64,000 nt of DNA from Methyloferula stellata AR4 (GCF_000385335.1 NZ_ARWA01000001.1:1442001-1506000), one strand, 5' to 3'. Counted from the stretch's first letter, positions 8,205-17,660 are shown. Numbers and translations: made by a program. The notes: generated by a model from the sequence alone, not told the origin.

Positions 8205-8962
8205 ATATCCGCGCGATCCAAGCCATATACATGTTCGAGATGGCGCGGACTGGCCGTACGTTGCTGCAAAGCGTCGTATCGCCCGTTCTATCCACATCGC
8301 TCTATTTCATCGTATTCGGCGCCGCCATCGGCTCGCATATGACGCAAATTGGCGGCGTAAGTTATGGCGCTTTCATCGTGCCTGGCTTGATCATGCTGGC
8401 GCTATTAACACAAAGCATATCGAATGCGTCGTTCGGTATTTTCTTTCCGCGCTTTGTTGGCACGATTTACGAGCTGCTTTCGGCACCCGTCTCGCCACTC
8501 GAGCTTGTCACCGGTTATGTCGGCGCAGCCGCAACCAAATCCGTCATCATCGGGGTCATCACACTGGGAACAGCCAGGCTCTTTGTGGATTTTCGGATCG
8601 ATCATCCAGTTTGGATGATTTTCTTCCTCTTACTTACATCCGTGACCTTCAGCCTATTCGGCTTCGTCATCGGCATTTTGGCCGATAATTTCGAGAAACT
8701 GCAATTGATTCCGCTCCTCGTTGTCACACCCTTGACCTTCCTTGGTGGCAGCTTTTACTCCATCGACATGCTGCCGCCGTTTTGGCGTGCTGTGACTTTG
8801 GTCAATCCGGTGGTTTATCTCGTCAGCGGCTTTCGCTGGAGCTTCTTTGGGGCATCCGACCTGAACATTGCGATCAGCCTTGGCGTAACCTTGTTCTTTT
8901 TGGGTGCCTGCCTCGTAGTCGTGAGTTGGGTTTTCAAAACCGGATACCGATTGAAGGCTTAA
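8201..8962 (+). CDS. ABC-2 type transporter permease
   Basis: 253 residues with about six hydrophobic segments (for example [95 protein letters not shown]). [20 protein letters not shown] is the conserved region of ABC-2 permeases related to NodJ/DrrB. It overlaps the ATPase gene by ATGA and forms the membrane half of the exporter. The inner-membrane location is inferred from the segments. Confidence 0.92.
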   Translation: MNIRAIQAIYMFEMARTGRTLLQSVVSPVLSTSLYFIVFGAAIGSHMTQIGGVSYGAFIVPGLIMLALLTQSISNASFGIFFPRFVGTIYELLSAPVSPLELVTGYVGAAATKSVIIGVITLGTARLFVDFRIDHPVWMIFFLLLTSVTFSLFGFVIGILADNFEKLQLIPLLVVTPLTFLGGSFYSIDMLPPFWRAVTLVNPVVYLVSGFRWSFFGASDLNIAISLGVTLFFLGACLVVVSWVFKTGYRLKA

Positions 8963-9025
8963 TTTCGGTCATTGGCTTTTTGTGATCGGCGCAAAGACAA
9001 GCCAGCGAGTTATGCGGATCATCAG

Positions 9026-9769
9026 ATGACGTTTACCCCTCCTTCGGTTCCATCTCATCTGGAGAATGCGGCCAAGTTGCTCAAGACGAATGGCTTTGCT
9101 TATGTCCATGCTCCAATCATGCGAGCGGCGTTGCAAGCAGAGGGGCTCGCCGACTGGGATCGCTTCGCTGCCAGCTGGGACGATCTTGGCGTCGACCGCT
9201 ATATGGCTGATGGAGGCCGGTATCGCCGTCGGCGGTTTGCAACATTCACCGTGCGAGGAGGCGAAGTTCTCAGGAAGCTTCATCAGCCCCATTATCAAAG
9301 TCGCGACTACAATCCGCTAAATGGCGGCATCGCGCGGTGGTTTGATCCGGTCATCGAGGACATACAGAGACATCCGGTAACGCTTGCCACGATCCACGTC
9401 TGCGACCAGCTTTTCACTGCGTTGACACCAAAGGACAGACGACCGAATGGCTGGCACGTCGAGATGCATCAGTTTCGTATCGAGGCAAATTCGGACATTA
9501 AAGGAGAACCCACGCCAGAAGGTATGCATCAAGATGGTGTGGATTGGGTCTTGGCATTGCTTGTGAGACGCGAAAACGTGGCCAGCGGCGAAACCAGGAT
9601 TGCCGATCTTCAGCGAAATTCCATCGGAGGTTTTGTCCTTACCGAACCGTTCGATTCAGCTCTGGTGGATGACGCCCGCGTCTATCATGGGGTGACTTCG
9701 ATTCATCCACTTGATCCAACCCGACCCGCCTGGCGCGATGTATTGGTTATGACGTTTCGACGCGAATAA
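9026..9769 (+). CDS. 2OG-Fe(II) dioxygenase, isoleucine-4-hydroxylase-like family
   Basis: 247 residues from ATG 9026; a TTG at 8972 would add 18 residues. The core resembles the 2OG-Fe_Oxy_2 family that includes Bacillus L-isoleucine 4-hydroxylase: PTPEGMHQDGVDW gives the His-x-Asp iron ligands, YHGVT the distal histidine, and PAWRDVLVMTFRR the arginine expected to bind the 2-oxoglutarate carboxylate. Such enzymes hydroxylate free amino acids. It starts 64 bp after the exporter permease on the same strand, so it may be in the same transcript. Actual substrate unknown. Confidence 0.8.
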   Translation: MTFTPPSVPSHLENAAKLLKTNGFAYVHAPIMRAALQAEGLADWDRFAASWDDLGVDRYMADGGRYRRRRFATFTVRGGEVLRKLHQPHYQSRDYNPLNGGIARWFDPVIEDIQRHPVTLATIHVCDQLFTALTPKDRRPNGWHVEMHQFRIEANSDIKGEPTPEGMHQDGVDWVLALLVRRENVASGETRIADLQRNSIGGFVLTEPFDSALVDDARVYHGVTSIHPLDPTRPAWRDVLVMTFRRE

Positions 9770-9895
9770 TCCTCCGGGCAAACCAAACAGAGTGATGAAT
9801 GTAGGGTCCGCTTCTCGCATGGCCTGCTTGCTTGAAAGCCGTCAGTCCGCTCGCGGCCCAAAGGCAACGCATCTCTCTCGACCAACGGATAGGCA

Positions 9896-11491
9896 ATGGA
9901 CACTCGCACGCGACCCTATCGTTTGAGCCGCCGCTCTCTTCTCAAGGCTGGCGCGACATCAGGCCTTGCGCTGTCCGGCAGCATCGCCATGCCGCGCATC
10001 AGCCGCGCCGCCGACCGTCCGCAGCTTTCGCATGGGCTGCAATCCGGCGATGTGTCCGGCAATTCCGCCATCGTCTGGAGCCGGGCCGACAGACCGTCGC
10101 GCGCGATCATTGAGGTCGCGACGACCGATACGTTCAAGACTGTGCTTCACAGCACTTTCGCCGACGCGCTGCCCGAAAGCGACTTCATCACCAAAGTCGC
10201 CTTGAACGATCTTCCGGCAGGCCAGGATATTTTCTATCGCGTGACGCTCACAGATCTCTTCGAACCGGCGATCACGGGCGAAGCGCGCGTCGGCCATTTC
10301 AAGACGGCGCCCGCCGACCTGCGAAGCGTGTCCTTTTGCTGGTCGGGCGATACGGTCGGCCAAGGCTGGGGGATCGACGAGACGCGCGGCGGCATGACGA
10401 TCTATGCGACCATGCTGAAGAACCGGCCGGATTTCTTTCTGCATTCGGGTGACACGATCTATGCCGACGGGCCGCTTCAGGCCGAGGTGCCGTTGCCCGA
10501 CGGTACGCTCTGGAAAAACATCGTCACCGAGGAGAAGTCGAAACCGGCCGAAACGCTCGCCGAATTTCGTGGCGCCTATAAATATAATCTCTTGGACAAG
10601 AACCTTCTCGCCATGAATGCCCAGATCCCCATCCTGGCGCAATGGGACGATCACGAGGTCTTCAACAATTGGTGGCCGGGCGAGCCGATGACGCGCGCCG
10701 AACTCGTGCGCAAGAAATACACGGAAAAGAACGGGTTGATTCTGGCCGCTCGCGCATCCCGCGCGTTCCACGACTATATGCCGATGCGCTTCGAGCCGTC
10801 GGAGCCCGGCCGCGTCTATCGCAAAATCTCCTATGGGCCTTTGCTCGACGTCTTCATGCTGGACGAGCGGACCTATCGCGGGCCGAATGGCGAAAATAGG
10901 CAGACCACTTATGGACCCGACTCTTATTTCATTGGTCCGGTTCAGCTCGCCTGGCTGAAGCGCGAATTGCAGGCCTCGAAAGCCACCTGGAAAGTCATCG
11001 CCGCCGACATGCCGTTGAGCCTTGTCGTCGTCTATGACATGGATCGCAACTTCGGCTCGGAAGCCGTGGCGCAAAGCGACAATGGGCCGCCGCTTGGACG
11101 CGAACTCGAAATCGCCGATCTTCTCGCCTTCATGAAGCGCGCAGATATCAAAAACTGTATCTGGGTCACCGCCGATGTGCACTATACGGCGGCGCATTAT
11201 TATGATCCAAACTTGGCCCAGTTCCAGGACTTCAATCCGTTCTGGGAATTCGTGTCCGGGCCTTTGAACGCCGGCACGTTTGGTCCCAACAGGCTTGATG
11301 CTACCTTCGGCCCGCAGGTGAAATTCATGAAAGCGCCGCCACCCGGCCAATTCAATCTCTCACCTGCGGCGGGCTACCAATTCTTCGGCCATGTCGGCAT
11401 AGATGGCGCGACGCGGCAGATGGTGGTCACGCTCAAGGACGTGGCCGACCATGATCTCTGGAGCGTAGCGCTGGATCCCATCCTGACGTGA
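9896..11491 (+). CDS. phoD: Alkaline phosphatase D family protein, Tat-exported
   Basis: 531 residues. The N-terminus has a twin-arginine signal (SRRSLLKAGATSGLALSG) with a likely cleavage before ADRPQLSHGLQSGDV, the start of the PhoD N-terminal domain. Metal-site segments follow: WSGDTVGQGWG, HSGDTIYADGP, AQWDDHEVFNNWWPG and WVTADVHYTAAHYYD. PhoD enzymes are periplasmic calcium/iron phosphodiesterases and monoesterases used in phosphate scavenging. The stop overlaps the GTG of the downstream antiporter, suggesting co-transcription. No PHO box was identified. Confidence 0.92.
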   Translation: MDTRTRPYRLSRRSLLKAGATSGLALSGSIAMPRISRAADRPQLSHGLQSGDVSGNSAIVWSRADRPSRAIIEVATTDTFKTVLHSTFADALPESDFITKVALNDLPAGQDIFYRVTLTDLFEPAITGEARVGHFKTAPADLRSVSFCWSGDTVGQGWGIDETRGGMTIYATMLKNRPDFFLHSGDTIYADGPLQAEVPLPDGTLWKNIVTEEKSKPAETLAEFRGAYKYNLLDKNLLAMNAQIPILAQWDDHEVFNNWWPGEPMTRAELVRKKYTEKNGLILAARASRAFHDYMPMRFEPSEPGRVYRKISYGPLLDVFMLDERTYRGPNGENRQTTYGPDSYFIGPVQLAWLKRELQASKATWKVIAADMPLSLVVVYDMDRNFGSEAVAQSDNGPPLGRELEIADLLAFMKRADIKNCIWVTADVHYTAAHYYDPNLAQFQDFNPFWEFVSGPLNAGTFGPNRLDATFGPQVKFMKAPPPGQFNLSPAAGYQFFGHVGIDGATRQMVVTLKDVADHDLWSVALDPILT

Positions 11492-12690
11492 GCGCTTCGG
11501 AAGTCTTCCTGATCGCAATGCTGATCATCCTCACCGTCCCCTATCTTGCATGGCGGCTCGGCGGGACGGACTATTATGCGCCGCTGGTTGTGGTGCAGAT
11601 CATCACCGGCATATTGCTCGGGCCGGGCATTCTGGGTGCAATATTCCCCGCCTATTATGGTTTCGTCTTCAATCCGCAGGTGATCGCCGCGCTCAACGGT
11701 ATCGCCTGGTGGGCGGTGATGCTCTTCGTCTGGGTCGCCGGGATCGAACTCGATCTGAAACAGGCCTGGATAAAGCGGCGGGAGACCGGGATCACCGCGG
11801 GTCTGGCGCTCATAACTCCTCTGCTTTTTGGCTGCGCAGCGGCGGCCGGCATGCTGGGCCTCAGTCAAGGCTGGGTCGGGACGCAGGGCGCCACATGGCA
11901 AGTGGTGCTGGGCATAGGCATGGCTTGCGCGGTGACGGCCCTGCCGATCCTCGTCTTATTCATGGAGAAGCTGGAGATCCTGCGCCAGCCGCTCGGCCAG
12001 CGCATCCTGCGCTATGCGAGCCTCGACGATGTCGCCATCTGGGGCATCCTGGCCTTGATCCTTCTCGATTGGAGCCGGGTCGAGCGCCAGCTCGCCTTTC
12101 TGGTGGTTTTTGGCGTCGCCGCTTTCGGCATGCGCAAGCTGATGCGACGGGTGCCGGCCAAGGACCGCTTCTATCTCGGCCTGATCTGGCTCGCCGCCAT
12201 TGGTTTCGCCGCCGATTGGTCCGGGCTGCATTTCATGGTTGGCGCCTTTCTGTCCGGCGCGGTGCTCGAAGCCGAATTGTTCGACCAGAACCAGATGGAT
12301 CAGTTCCGCAACCACGTCCTGCTCACCGTCATGCCGGTGTTTTTCCTGAGCACGGGTCTGCGCACGAATTGGCAGGTTGGCGGCTTGGCGGTGTTTGGCG
12401 CCGCGGCGGCCTTGCTGTTGGCCTCCGTCGGCGGAAAGCTTGCCGGCGTTCAGATCGCCGGCAAGATCCTCAAGTGGAAGACGGGAGAGGCTTCGATCAT
12501 CGGCTGGCTGCTGCAAACCAAGGCGCTGATCATGATCATCTTCGTCAATATCCTTTTGGACAAAGGCATCATCACCAGCGAAACCTTCACGGCCACTTTG
12601 CTGATGGCCGTGGCCAGCACCATGCTGTCGATTCCGATGGTGACGCCGCTGCTGCGGCGTTATGAGGCCATCGTCTTCAAGCAGTCTTGA
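11488..12690 (+). CDS. Cation:proton antiporter (CPA2-type membrane protein)
   Basis: 400 residues with 10-12 hydrophobic segments, e.g. MLIILTVPYLAWRLGG, AWWAVMLFVWVAGIELDL, VVLGIGMACAVTALPILVLF, DVAIWGILALILLDW. GIELDLKQA, MACAVTALPILV and DDVAIWG are the discontinuous helix and acidic motif region of the Na+/H+ exchanger fold. It uses a GTG start overlapping phoD. No RCK or USP regulatory domain is present at the C-terminus. It likely exchanges Na+ or K+ for H+ across the inner membrane; ion specificity is not visible. Confidence 0.85.
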   Translation: MSASEVFLIAMLIILTVPYLAWRLGGTDYYAPLVVVQIITGILLGPGILGAIFPAYYGFVFNPQVIAALNGIAWWAVMLFVWVAGIELDLKQAWIKRRETGITAGLALITPLLFGCAAAAGMLGLSQGWVGTQGATWQVVLGIGMACAVTALPILVLFMEKLEILRQPLGQRILRYASLDDVAIWGILALILLDWSRVERQLAFLVVFGVAAFGMRKLMRRVPAKDRFYLGLIWLAAIGFAADWSGLHFMVGAFLSGAVLEAELFDQNQMDQFRNHVLLTVMPVFFLSTGLRTNWQVGGLAVFGAAAALLLASVGGKLAGVQIAGKILKWKTGEASIIGWLLQTKALIMIIFVNILLDKGIITSETFTATLLMAVASTMLSIPMVTPLLRRYEAIVFKQS

Positions 12691-12693
12691 GCG

Positions 12694-14835
12694 CTATGCG
12701 CCGGCATGCGCCACTTCGACAAGATTGTCCGAAAAGGACCCGGCATTCCCCATTTCCGAGGACACATCGGAGCTGATCGAATTGACGGCCGTGTCCGACC
12801 GGTTCGCGTTCAGCCAATAGCCGACATTTGCCATGATAAGGCCCGGCATCACATCCTCGGTCAGTTCGGCGGGCGCTTCAAAAGAGCCGCGGTCGTTGAA
12901 GACGCGCACCAGATCGCCGGTATGGATGGCGCGGGCCGCGGCATCGCCTGGGTGTATGAAGACCTTCTGCTGGCCCTGCCGCTGCTGCTTCGGCGTCTCA
13001 TTGGCATATTGCGTATTGAGAAATGCATGCGGCTTCGGCGAGACGATGGACAAAGGAAACCGCTGCGACAGCTCGGGCGCGGAGGCCTTGGACTCATGCG
13101 GCGGAATATAGTCTGGCAGCGGATCGATCGGATCGCCGGGCTGGAAGCCGTCATACATCGAGCGCCAGACCGGAATGACGAAATTGCCCTTTTCCGCAAG
13201 GCTCGATTTGAACTCGCATTTGCCGGAGGGCGTCGGGAAGTTGCCTTTCACATGCGGTGCTCGCTCGTTCGGCATCCCGACATTGAGCCGCATATAGCCG
13301 CGCTCTTTCAAGAGATCGAGCGTAATGCCTTTGAGCTGCGGCGCGCTCCAGTCGTAGAAGTCGCGCAGCATTTCCTCGTCGGTGCGGTCCCAATAATCGT
13401 CCTTGAAGCCCATGGTCTTGGCGAGCCGCCTGAATAGCTCGACATTGGGCACGCATTCGCCGGGCGCCGGAATGGCCGGCATGTTGAGCATCAAATAGAG
13501 ATGCCCCCAGGTCACCATGATGTCGAGCTGTTCGGCCTGCATGGTGGCTGGCAGAAGGATGTCGGCGTAGCGCGCCGTATCCGTGATGAAAAGTTCGCTC
13601 ACGACCGTGAACAGATCCTCGCGCAGCAACCCTTGCACGATCTTCGCTTGCGCCGGCGCCTGCGATACCGGGTTCGAATTATAGACGAAGAGCGATTTGA
13701 TCGGCGGGTCGAGCGGCATTTCTCCGGTCAGCGCGGCGCCGAGTTTGAGTTCGTTAATGACACGCGTGCCGGGCTTGATCCAATCGGGACGGCAGATCCG
13801 GTCGAAAAGCGTCGGGAACTCCCAGATCGGCATTTCCATCGTGCCGCCGCCGACATGACGCCAGGCGCCGATCAGCGCGGGCAGACAGGTGATCGCGCGG
13901 ATCGCCTGGCCGCCGCCGCGGCTTCGTTCGAGCGCCACGCCCTGCCGGATGGCGGCCGGCGGTGTCGTCGCATATTCGCGCGCGAGCTTGCGGATATCAT
14001 CGGCGGATATGCCGGTGATCTCGGCGACGCGCTCCGGCGGATAATGCGACGCGCGTTCCTTCAGCTCCTCGAAACCGACGGTGTAATTCTTGACATAGTC
14101 CTGATCGACGAGGTTCTCGCCGATGATGACATTCATCATGCCGAGCGCCAAAGCGCCATCCGTGCCGGGCTTGATCGCGATATGCCAATCGGCCGCCTTT
14201 GCGGTGCGGGTGCGGACCGGGTCGATCACGACGATTTTCGCACCGTTCTTTTGTGCTTCGAGCAGGAACGGCCAACCATGCAGGTTGGTGCTGATCATGT
14301 TCATGCCCCACACGATGATATATTTCGCGTAGGCGAAGCTTTCGATATCGAGGCCGCCGCTGCCGCCGACCGTCATGTGCCAAGCTGTGGAAGAGCCCGA
14401 CTCGCAATAGGTCTTTTCCGCGACCGTCGATCCGAGCCGGTTGAAGAAGGCATCGCCCGCGGTCAGCCCGTTCAACGTGCCTTGATGACCGAGATAGGCG
14501 TGCGGCATGATCGCCTCGGCGCCATATTGATCGATGATTTGGGTCCAACGGCTTTTGATCTCGGCCAGCGCTTCGTCCCAAGACATGCGCTCGAACTGCC
14601 CGCTGCCTTTCGGCCCGACGCGTCTCATCGGATAAAGAATGCGATCCGGATTATAGTGATGCTCGGCGAAATCCTTGAGCTTCACGCAAAGGCCGCCGCG
14701 CGTCATCGGATGTGCGGGATCGCCGGTCACCTCGACAAGCTTGCCGTCCTCGACATGATAGAGAAAGGCGCATGTATCGGGGCAGTCCTGCGGGCATGCG
14801 CCTCGCACGATCACGGGTTCATCGAGAACGGTCAT
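12694..14835 (-). CDS. Molybdopterin-dependent oxidoreductase with 4Fe-4S cluster
   Basis: 713 residues. The N-terminal cluster ligands are Cys14-x3-Cys18-x3-Cys22 and Cys50, followed by KxK in GLCVKLKDF, which passes electrons between cluster and cofactor. Further molybdopterin signatures include YCESGSSTAWH, VWGMNMISTNLHG and VIDPVRTRTAKAADWH, and a C-terminal molydopterin-dinucleotide domain with DLVRVFNDRGSFEA. It belongs to the DMSO-reductase/formate-dehydrogenase superfamily. No leader peptide is present, so it is probably cytoplasmic. No electron-transfer partner or substrate gene is adjacent, so the reaction is unknown. A TetR regulator is divergent. Confidence 0.88.
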   Translation of the reverse strand: MTVLDEPVIVRGACPQDCPDTCAFLYHVEDGKLVEVTGDPAHPMTRGGLCVKLKDFAEHHYNPDRILYPMRRVGPKGSGQFERMSWDEALAEIKSRWTQIIDQYGAEAIMPHAYLGHQGTLNGLTAGDAFFNRLGSTVAEKTYCESGSSTAWHMTVGGSGGLDIESFAYAKYIIVWGMNMISTNLHGWPFLLEAQKNGAKIVVIDPVRTRTAKAADWHIAIKPGTDGALALGMMNVIIGENLVDQDYVKNYTVGFEELKERASHYPPERVAEITGISADDIRKLAREYATTPPAAIRQGVALERSRGGGQAIRAITCLPALIGAWRHVGGGTMEMPIWEFPTLFDRICRPDWIKPGTRVINELKLGAALTGEMPLDPPIKSLFVYNSNPVSQAPAQAKIVQGLLREDLFTVVSELFITDTARYADILLPATMQAEQLDIMVTWGHLYLMLNMPAIPAPGECVPNVELFRRLAKTMGFKDDYWDRTDEEMLRDFYDWSAPQLKGITLDLLKERGYMRLNVGMPNERAPHVKGNFPTPSGKCEFKSSLAEKGNFVIPVWRSMYDGFQPGDPIDPLPDYIPPHESKASAPELSQRFPLSIVSPKPHAFLNTQYANETPKQQRQGQQKVFIHPGDAAARAIHTGDLVRVFNDRGSFEAPAELTEDVMPGLIMANVGYWLNANRSDTAVNSISSDVSSEMGNAGSFSDNLVEVAHAGA

Positions 14836-14933
14836 CGGTATCTCCTCCGGATTTTGATCTTGTTATGCGAAGCCTTGTCTAGGCTTCTTGATTGGCGCTG
14901 TTGATGATATCGCTTCCGCCGGAAAATAAAATA

Positions 14934-14945
14934 GGACGACTGTCC
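14934..14945. promoter_or_regulatory. Candidate operator between the molybdoenzyme and tetR
   Basis: An inverted repeat GGAC-GACT-GTCC lies about 100 bp upstream of the molybdoenzyme start and 136 bp upstream of the regulator start, within the 245-bp divergent region. TetR proteins commonly bind such sites near their own promoter, but this arm length is short and the assignment is tentative. Confidence 0.25.
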
Positions 14946-15080
14946 AAAATGTGAAATATCTGCGGATGCACAAATGATGCGCAGGCGTTCGGAATTATCG
15001 CTACATATCGTGCCCGCGCTGGTGTATGAATGTGTTTATCGCTCGCGCCGCTACGCCATCAGTTGCCGAAGACATGTCTC

Positions 15081-15695
15081 ATGACGAACGCAAACGCATT
15101 TTCCAAGGCAACGACCGATAAGGGCGGCGAACGCATCGCGATGATCCTTGAGGACGCGAAGAATATCGTCGTCGAAGAAGGGTTTTCGGCGCTGTCCTTC
15201 CGGGCGATTGCCAAACGTACAGGCATGACCGTCGGCAATGTGAGCTATTATTTCGCGAGCAAAGAGCAGCTCATGGAGCAGCTCGCGGAATATATTTTCG
15301 ATCGATGGGAGAAACGATTCCGCAAGAGCATCCCCGTCGATGCCGGAGATAAAATGGGGATCTTCCTCTATGCCATAAGGTACATGATCGAAGAGAATAA
15401 AAGACCGCGTTCGCGCTCGCTTCTTCTGGAAATGTGGGCCATGGCCAATCAGAGCAGTGCAATCGCAAAGATGATGGATATTTTCTACGCCCGTATGCGC
15501 GCGCAGATCGAGGACATGATCTTCGACATCAACCCGGGCCTGCCGAAACAGGCTTGCCAGCTCAGGGCCGCGCTGATCGCGGCGCAGATCGAGGGTTTGA
15601 TGGTCGTGGCGGCGCCCAAGAGGCTCGCGCGCGGCGAATTGAAGGGCATAGACGATGTGGCGTTGGAGCAGGTCACACGGCTGGCTCTGAGCTAG
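15081..15695 (+). CDS. TetR/AcrR family transcriptional regulator
   Basis: 204 residues from ATG 15081. The N-terminal helix-turn-helix is clear: VVEEGFSALSFRAIAKRTGMTVGNVSYYFASKEQL, ending in the typical YYFxSKEQL recognition end. The C-terminal domain is ligand-binding and not identifiable. It is divergent from the molybdopterin oxidoreductase gene across 245 bp and is the obvious candidate regulator of it. An earlier in-frame start at 15030 is less likely given the family start. Confidence 0.9.
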   Translation: MTNANAFSKATTDKGGERIAMILEDAKNIVVEEGFSALSFRAIAKRTGMTVGNVSYYFASKEQLMEQLAEYIFDRWEKRFRKSIPVDAGDKMGIFLYAIRYMIEENKRPRSRSLLLEMWAMANQSSAIAKMMDIFYARMRAQIEDMIFDINPGLPKQACQLRAALIAAQIEGLMVVAAPKRLARGELKGIDDVALEQVTRLALS

Positions 15696-15779
15696 GCTGC
15701 CGTGCGCCGGGGCCTTATCGGACCGGACATTTTGCCTGAACTCGGCTAGACTTCCCCGGCGGGATCGGGAGACGATGAC

Positions 15780-16337
15780 ATGGATGAGCAAGTCATACCG
15801 GGCCGACGCCGGCAGCTAGCGATTGCCAAGGCGGTCCGGGAGGTCAAGCGCCTCCTTATCATGGTTCTATATCTCTATGTGGTCTTCGGATTATATGTGC
15901 TCGATGAAACCGTTATTCTCGGACGGGAGCACATTAATTTCGCGACTCATGGTTTCGCGATCATCAATGCGCTGGTCATGGCGAAGGTTTTGTTGGTTGC
16001 CGAGGATATGAGTTTTGCGGACCGGTTCAAAGACAGGCCGCTGATCTATCCGATCCTCTACAAGGCGCTGGCCTTCTCTGTCCTGTTCATTGCCTTTCAT
16101 GTGGCCGAAAGCGTGCTCCTGGGGCTGTGGCACGGTAAAAGCGCCGCGGAAAGTGTTCCGCAAATCGGTGGCGGCACATTGAAAGGCTGGCTATGCGTGG
16201 TTGCGATCTTGTTCGTCTCGCTCGCCCCCTTTTTCGCGTTTCGCGAAATCGGCCGGGTGATCGGAGAAGATGCGCTTTGGGATCTCATGTTCAAAAGACG
16301 AAGCAAATCCTATAAGCTTCGGCCGATGGCGGATTAA
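15780..16337 (+). CDS. Small integral membrane protein of unknown function
   Basis: 185 residues with four predicted transmembrane helices: LLIMVLYLYVVFGLYVL, FAIINALVMAKVLLVAED, ALAFSVLFIAFHVAESVLLG and WLCVVAILFVSLAPFFAFREIG. Termini are basic (GRRRQ, FKRRSKSYK) and probably cytoplasmic. Conserved-looking His in IAFHVAES and acidic residues near membrane edges are visible, but I recognise no family. It lies 25 bp upstream of trmJ on the same strand, so the two are probably transcribed together. Confidence 0.7.
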   Translation: MDEQVIPGRRRQLAIAKAVREVKRLLIMVLYLYVVFGLYVLDETVILGREHINFATHGFAIINALVMAKVLLVAEDMSFADRFKDRPLIYPILYKALAFSVLFIAFHVAESVLLGLWHGKSAAESVPQIGGGTLKGWLCVVAILFVSLAPFFAFREIGRVIGEDALWDLMFKRRSKSYKLRPMAD

Positions 16338-16362
16338 TCTCCATGTTTCAAAACAAATAGTC

Positions 16363-17196
16363 ATGACCGGCGCCGGAACGGATCATTCCAAGAAAAGTCT
16401 TGAGGGCGGCCCCGCCATCATTCTCGTGCGTCCGCAACTTGCCGTGAACATCGGCATGTGCGCGCGGGCCATGGCAAATTTCGGCCTCAGCGATTTTCGG
16501 CTTGTCTCGCCGCGCGAAGGCTGGCCGCGTACCGGTGCCTTGAAGAAGGGCGCCAATGCGGCGGCGGCCGGCGCCGTGCATCTGCTCGATGCGGCGAAAC
16601 TTTATGACTCGGTCGAAGAAGCCATCGCCGATTTGAATTTCGTCTGGGCGACGACCGCGCGCGAGCGCGGGCAGGCAAAGCGCGTGCTGACGCCGGCAGA
16701 GGCCATGCCCGAAACCGCCGCGCAATTGGCGCTGGGCGAAAAGCATGGCGTGCTCTTCGGCCCGGAGCGCACCGGCATGTCGAACGACGAAATCATGCTG
16801 GCCGATGCGATCATCACCTTTCCGGTGAACCCGGCCTATGCCTCGCTCAATCTGGCGCAATCGGTTCTGCTCGTCGGCTATGAGTGGATGCGCGCCTCAT
16901 CCGAAGCCAAAGCGCCTTTCACCGAGCCCGAGCGCTGGCCCGCCGCGCCGCGCGAGATGGTGACGTCCTTTTTCGAATATCTCGAGACCGAGGCCGAGCG
17001 TGCGGGCTTCTTCCGGCCGGTGAGCAAGCTGCCGGTGATGCGCCGCAATCTGCGCAACATCTTTCACAAGATGCGGCTGACCGAGCAGGATGTCCGGACG
17101 CTGCGCGGCCTGATCGTGCGGCTCGTCGAGGGGCCGCGCACTGAGGCGGAAAAGCGCAAAAAGCCGGCTGACACCAAAGAGCCAGCCGATCCATGA
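16363..17196 (+). CDS. trmJ: tRNA (cytidine/uridine-2'-O-)-methyltransferase TrmJ
   Basis: 277 residues from ATG 16363. The SPOUT methyltransferase knot is intact: VRPQLAVNIGMCARAMANFG, FGPERTGMSNDEIMLADA and FPVNPAYASLNLAQSVLLVGYEW. TrmJ methylates the 2'-OH of position 32 in the tRNA anticodon loop using S-adenosylmethionine. A C-terminal extension (residues about 185-277) matches the TrmJ tail with its MRRNLRNIFHKM segment. The ORF also runs upstream to 16270, but that part overlaps the preceding membrane-protein gene. The stop overlaps the next gene by 4 bases. Confidence 0.92.
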   Translation: MTGAGTDHSKKSLEGGPAIILVRPQLAVNIGMCARAMANFGLSDFRLVSPREGWPRTGALKKGANAAAAGAVHLLDAAKLYDSVEEAIADLNFVWATTARERGQAKRVLTPAEAMPETAAQLALGEKHGVLFGPERTGMSNDEIMLADAIITFPVNPAYASLNLAQSVLLVGYEWMRASSEAKAPFTEPERWPAAPREMVTSFFEYLETEAERAGFFRPVSKLPVMRRNLRNIFHKMRLTEQDVRTLRGLIVRLVEGPRTEAEKRKKPADTKEPADP

Positions 17197-17399
17197 CCTC
17201 GAACTTCCTAGATGACATCCGGGCCGAATGTCCGCAATGCGGTCACAAAGACTTCTCCGGCCTGCCCGAGCCGAAGCTCGACGATGTAATCGTCTGTTCC
17301 GGATGCGGCTTGCGGGTGCGCCTCGAAGATGCCGTCGCCGCCGGAATCGAGAAGGCGCTGGTTCAAGAGCTGACCAAGGATGGCACCTTTAAGCGCTAG
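17193..17399 (+). CDS. Small zinc-ribbon protein
   Basis: 68 residues with two CxxC pairs, ECPQCGH near residue 12 and VCSGCGLRV near residue 34, spaced as in a zinc ribbon. ATGA overlap with trmJ indicates translational coupling. The C-terminal half is helical (AVAAGIEKALVQELTKDG). Role unknown; perhaps an RNA- or protein-binding accessory. The short length and the two-cysteine pair pattern make the metal assignment reasonable. Confidence 0.75.
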   Translation: MTSNFLDDIRAECPQCGHKDFSGLPEPKLDDVIVCSGCGLRVRLEDAVAAGIEKALVQELTKDGTFKR

Positions 17400-17514
17400 G
17401 GAGATCGGCGCTTGCGTCAGAGCCTCCGCGAGTCGGCCCGCGCCTTTGTCGATGATGCGAATTTGCATGTGAGGCCTTGTCAGTGTCGTCGCGGGGCTTC
17501 TAGCACGTTCGAAC

Positions 17515-17628
17515 GCCCTCGTCCTTCGAGACGCGCTTCGCGCTCCTCAGGATGAGGGCTACTGAGGCATCCAGCATCTAGCCCTCATCCTGAGGGCGAG
17601 CGAAGCTCGCGTCTCGAAGGACGAGGGC
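17515..17628. repeat. Intergenic palindromic repeat, family B (two facing copies)
   Basis: GCCCTCGTCCTTCGAGACGC starts at 17515 and runs to GATGAGGGC; an inverted copy AGCCCTCATCCTGAGGGC follows and ends at 17628 with GACGAGGGC. Each copy is itself a hairpin (tips GCGCTTCGCGC and GCGAGCGAAGCTCGC), so the whole can fold as a large cruciform. Other copies are at 21240, 25362 and 54776. Located between convergent genes. Confidence 0.85.
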
Positions 17629-17660
17629 GCCTGAAATCGTTTTCCTACGCCTGCAAACAC

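Noticed and set aside
9959-11350. Long open frame on the minus strand across phoD
   Set aside because: A mirror of a high-GC coding frame; the plus-strand protein has a Tat signal and full PhoD motifs.
13501-14904. Long plus-strand open frame within the molybdoenzyme gene
   Set aside because: No family motifs; the minus-strand frame has the Fe-S and cofactor signatures.
17515-17628. CRISPR-like or IS end interpretation of the CCTCATCCTGAGG elements
   Set aside because: Copies are isolated inverted pairs in intergenic gaps, with no spacers, transposase or target duplications.
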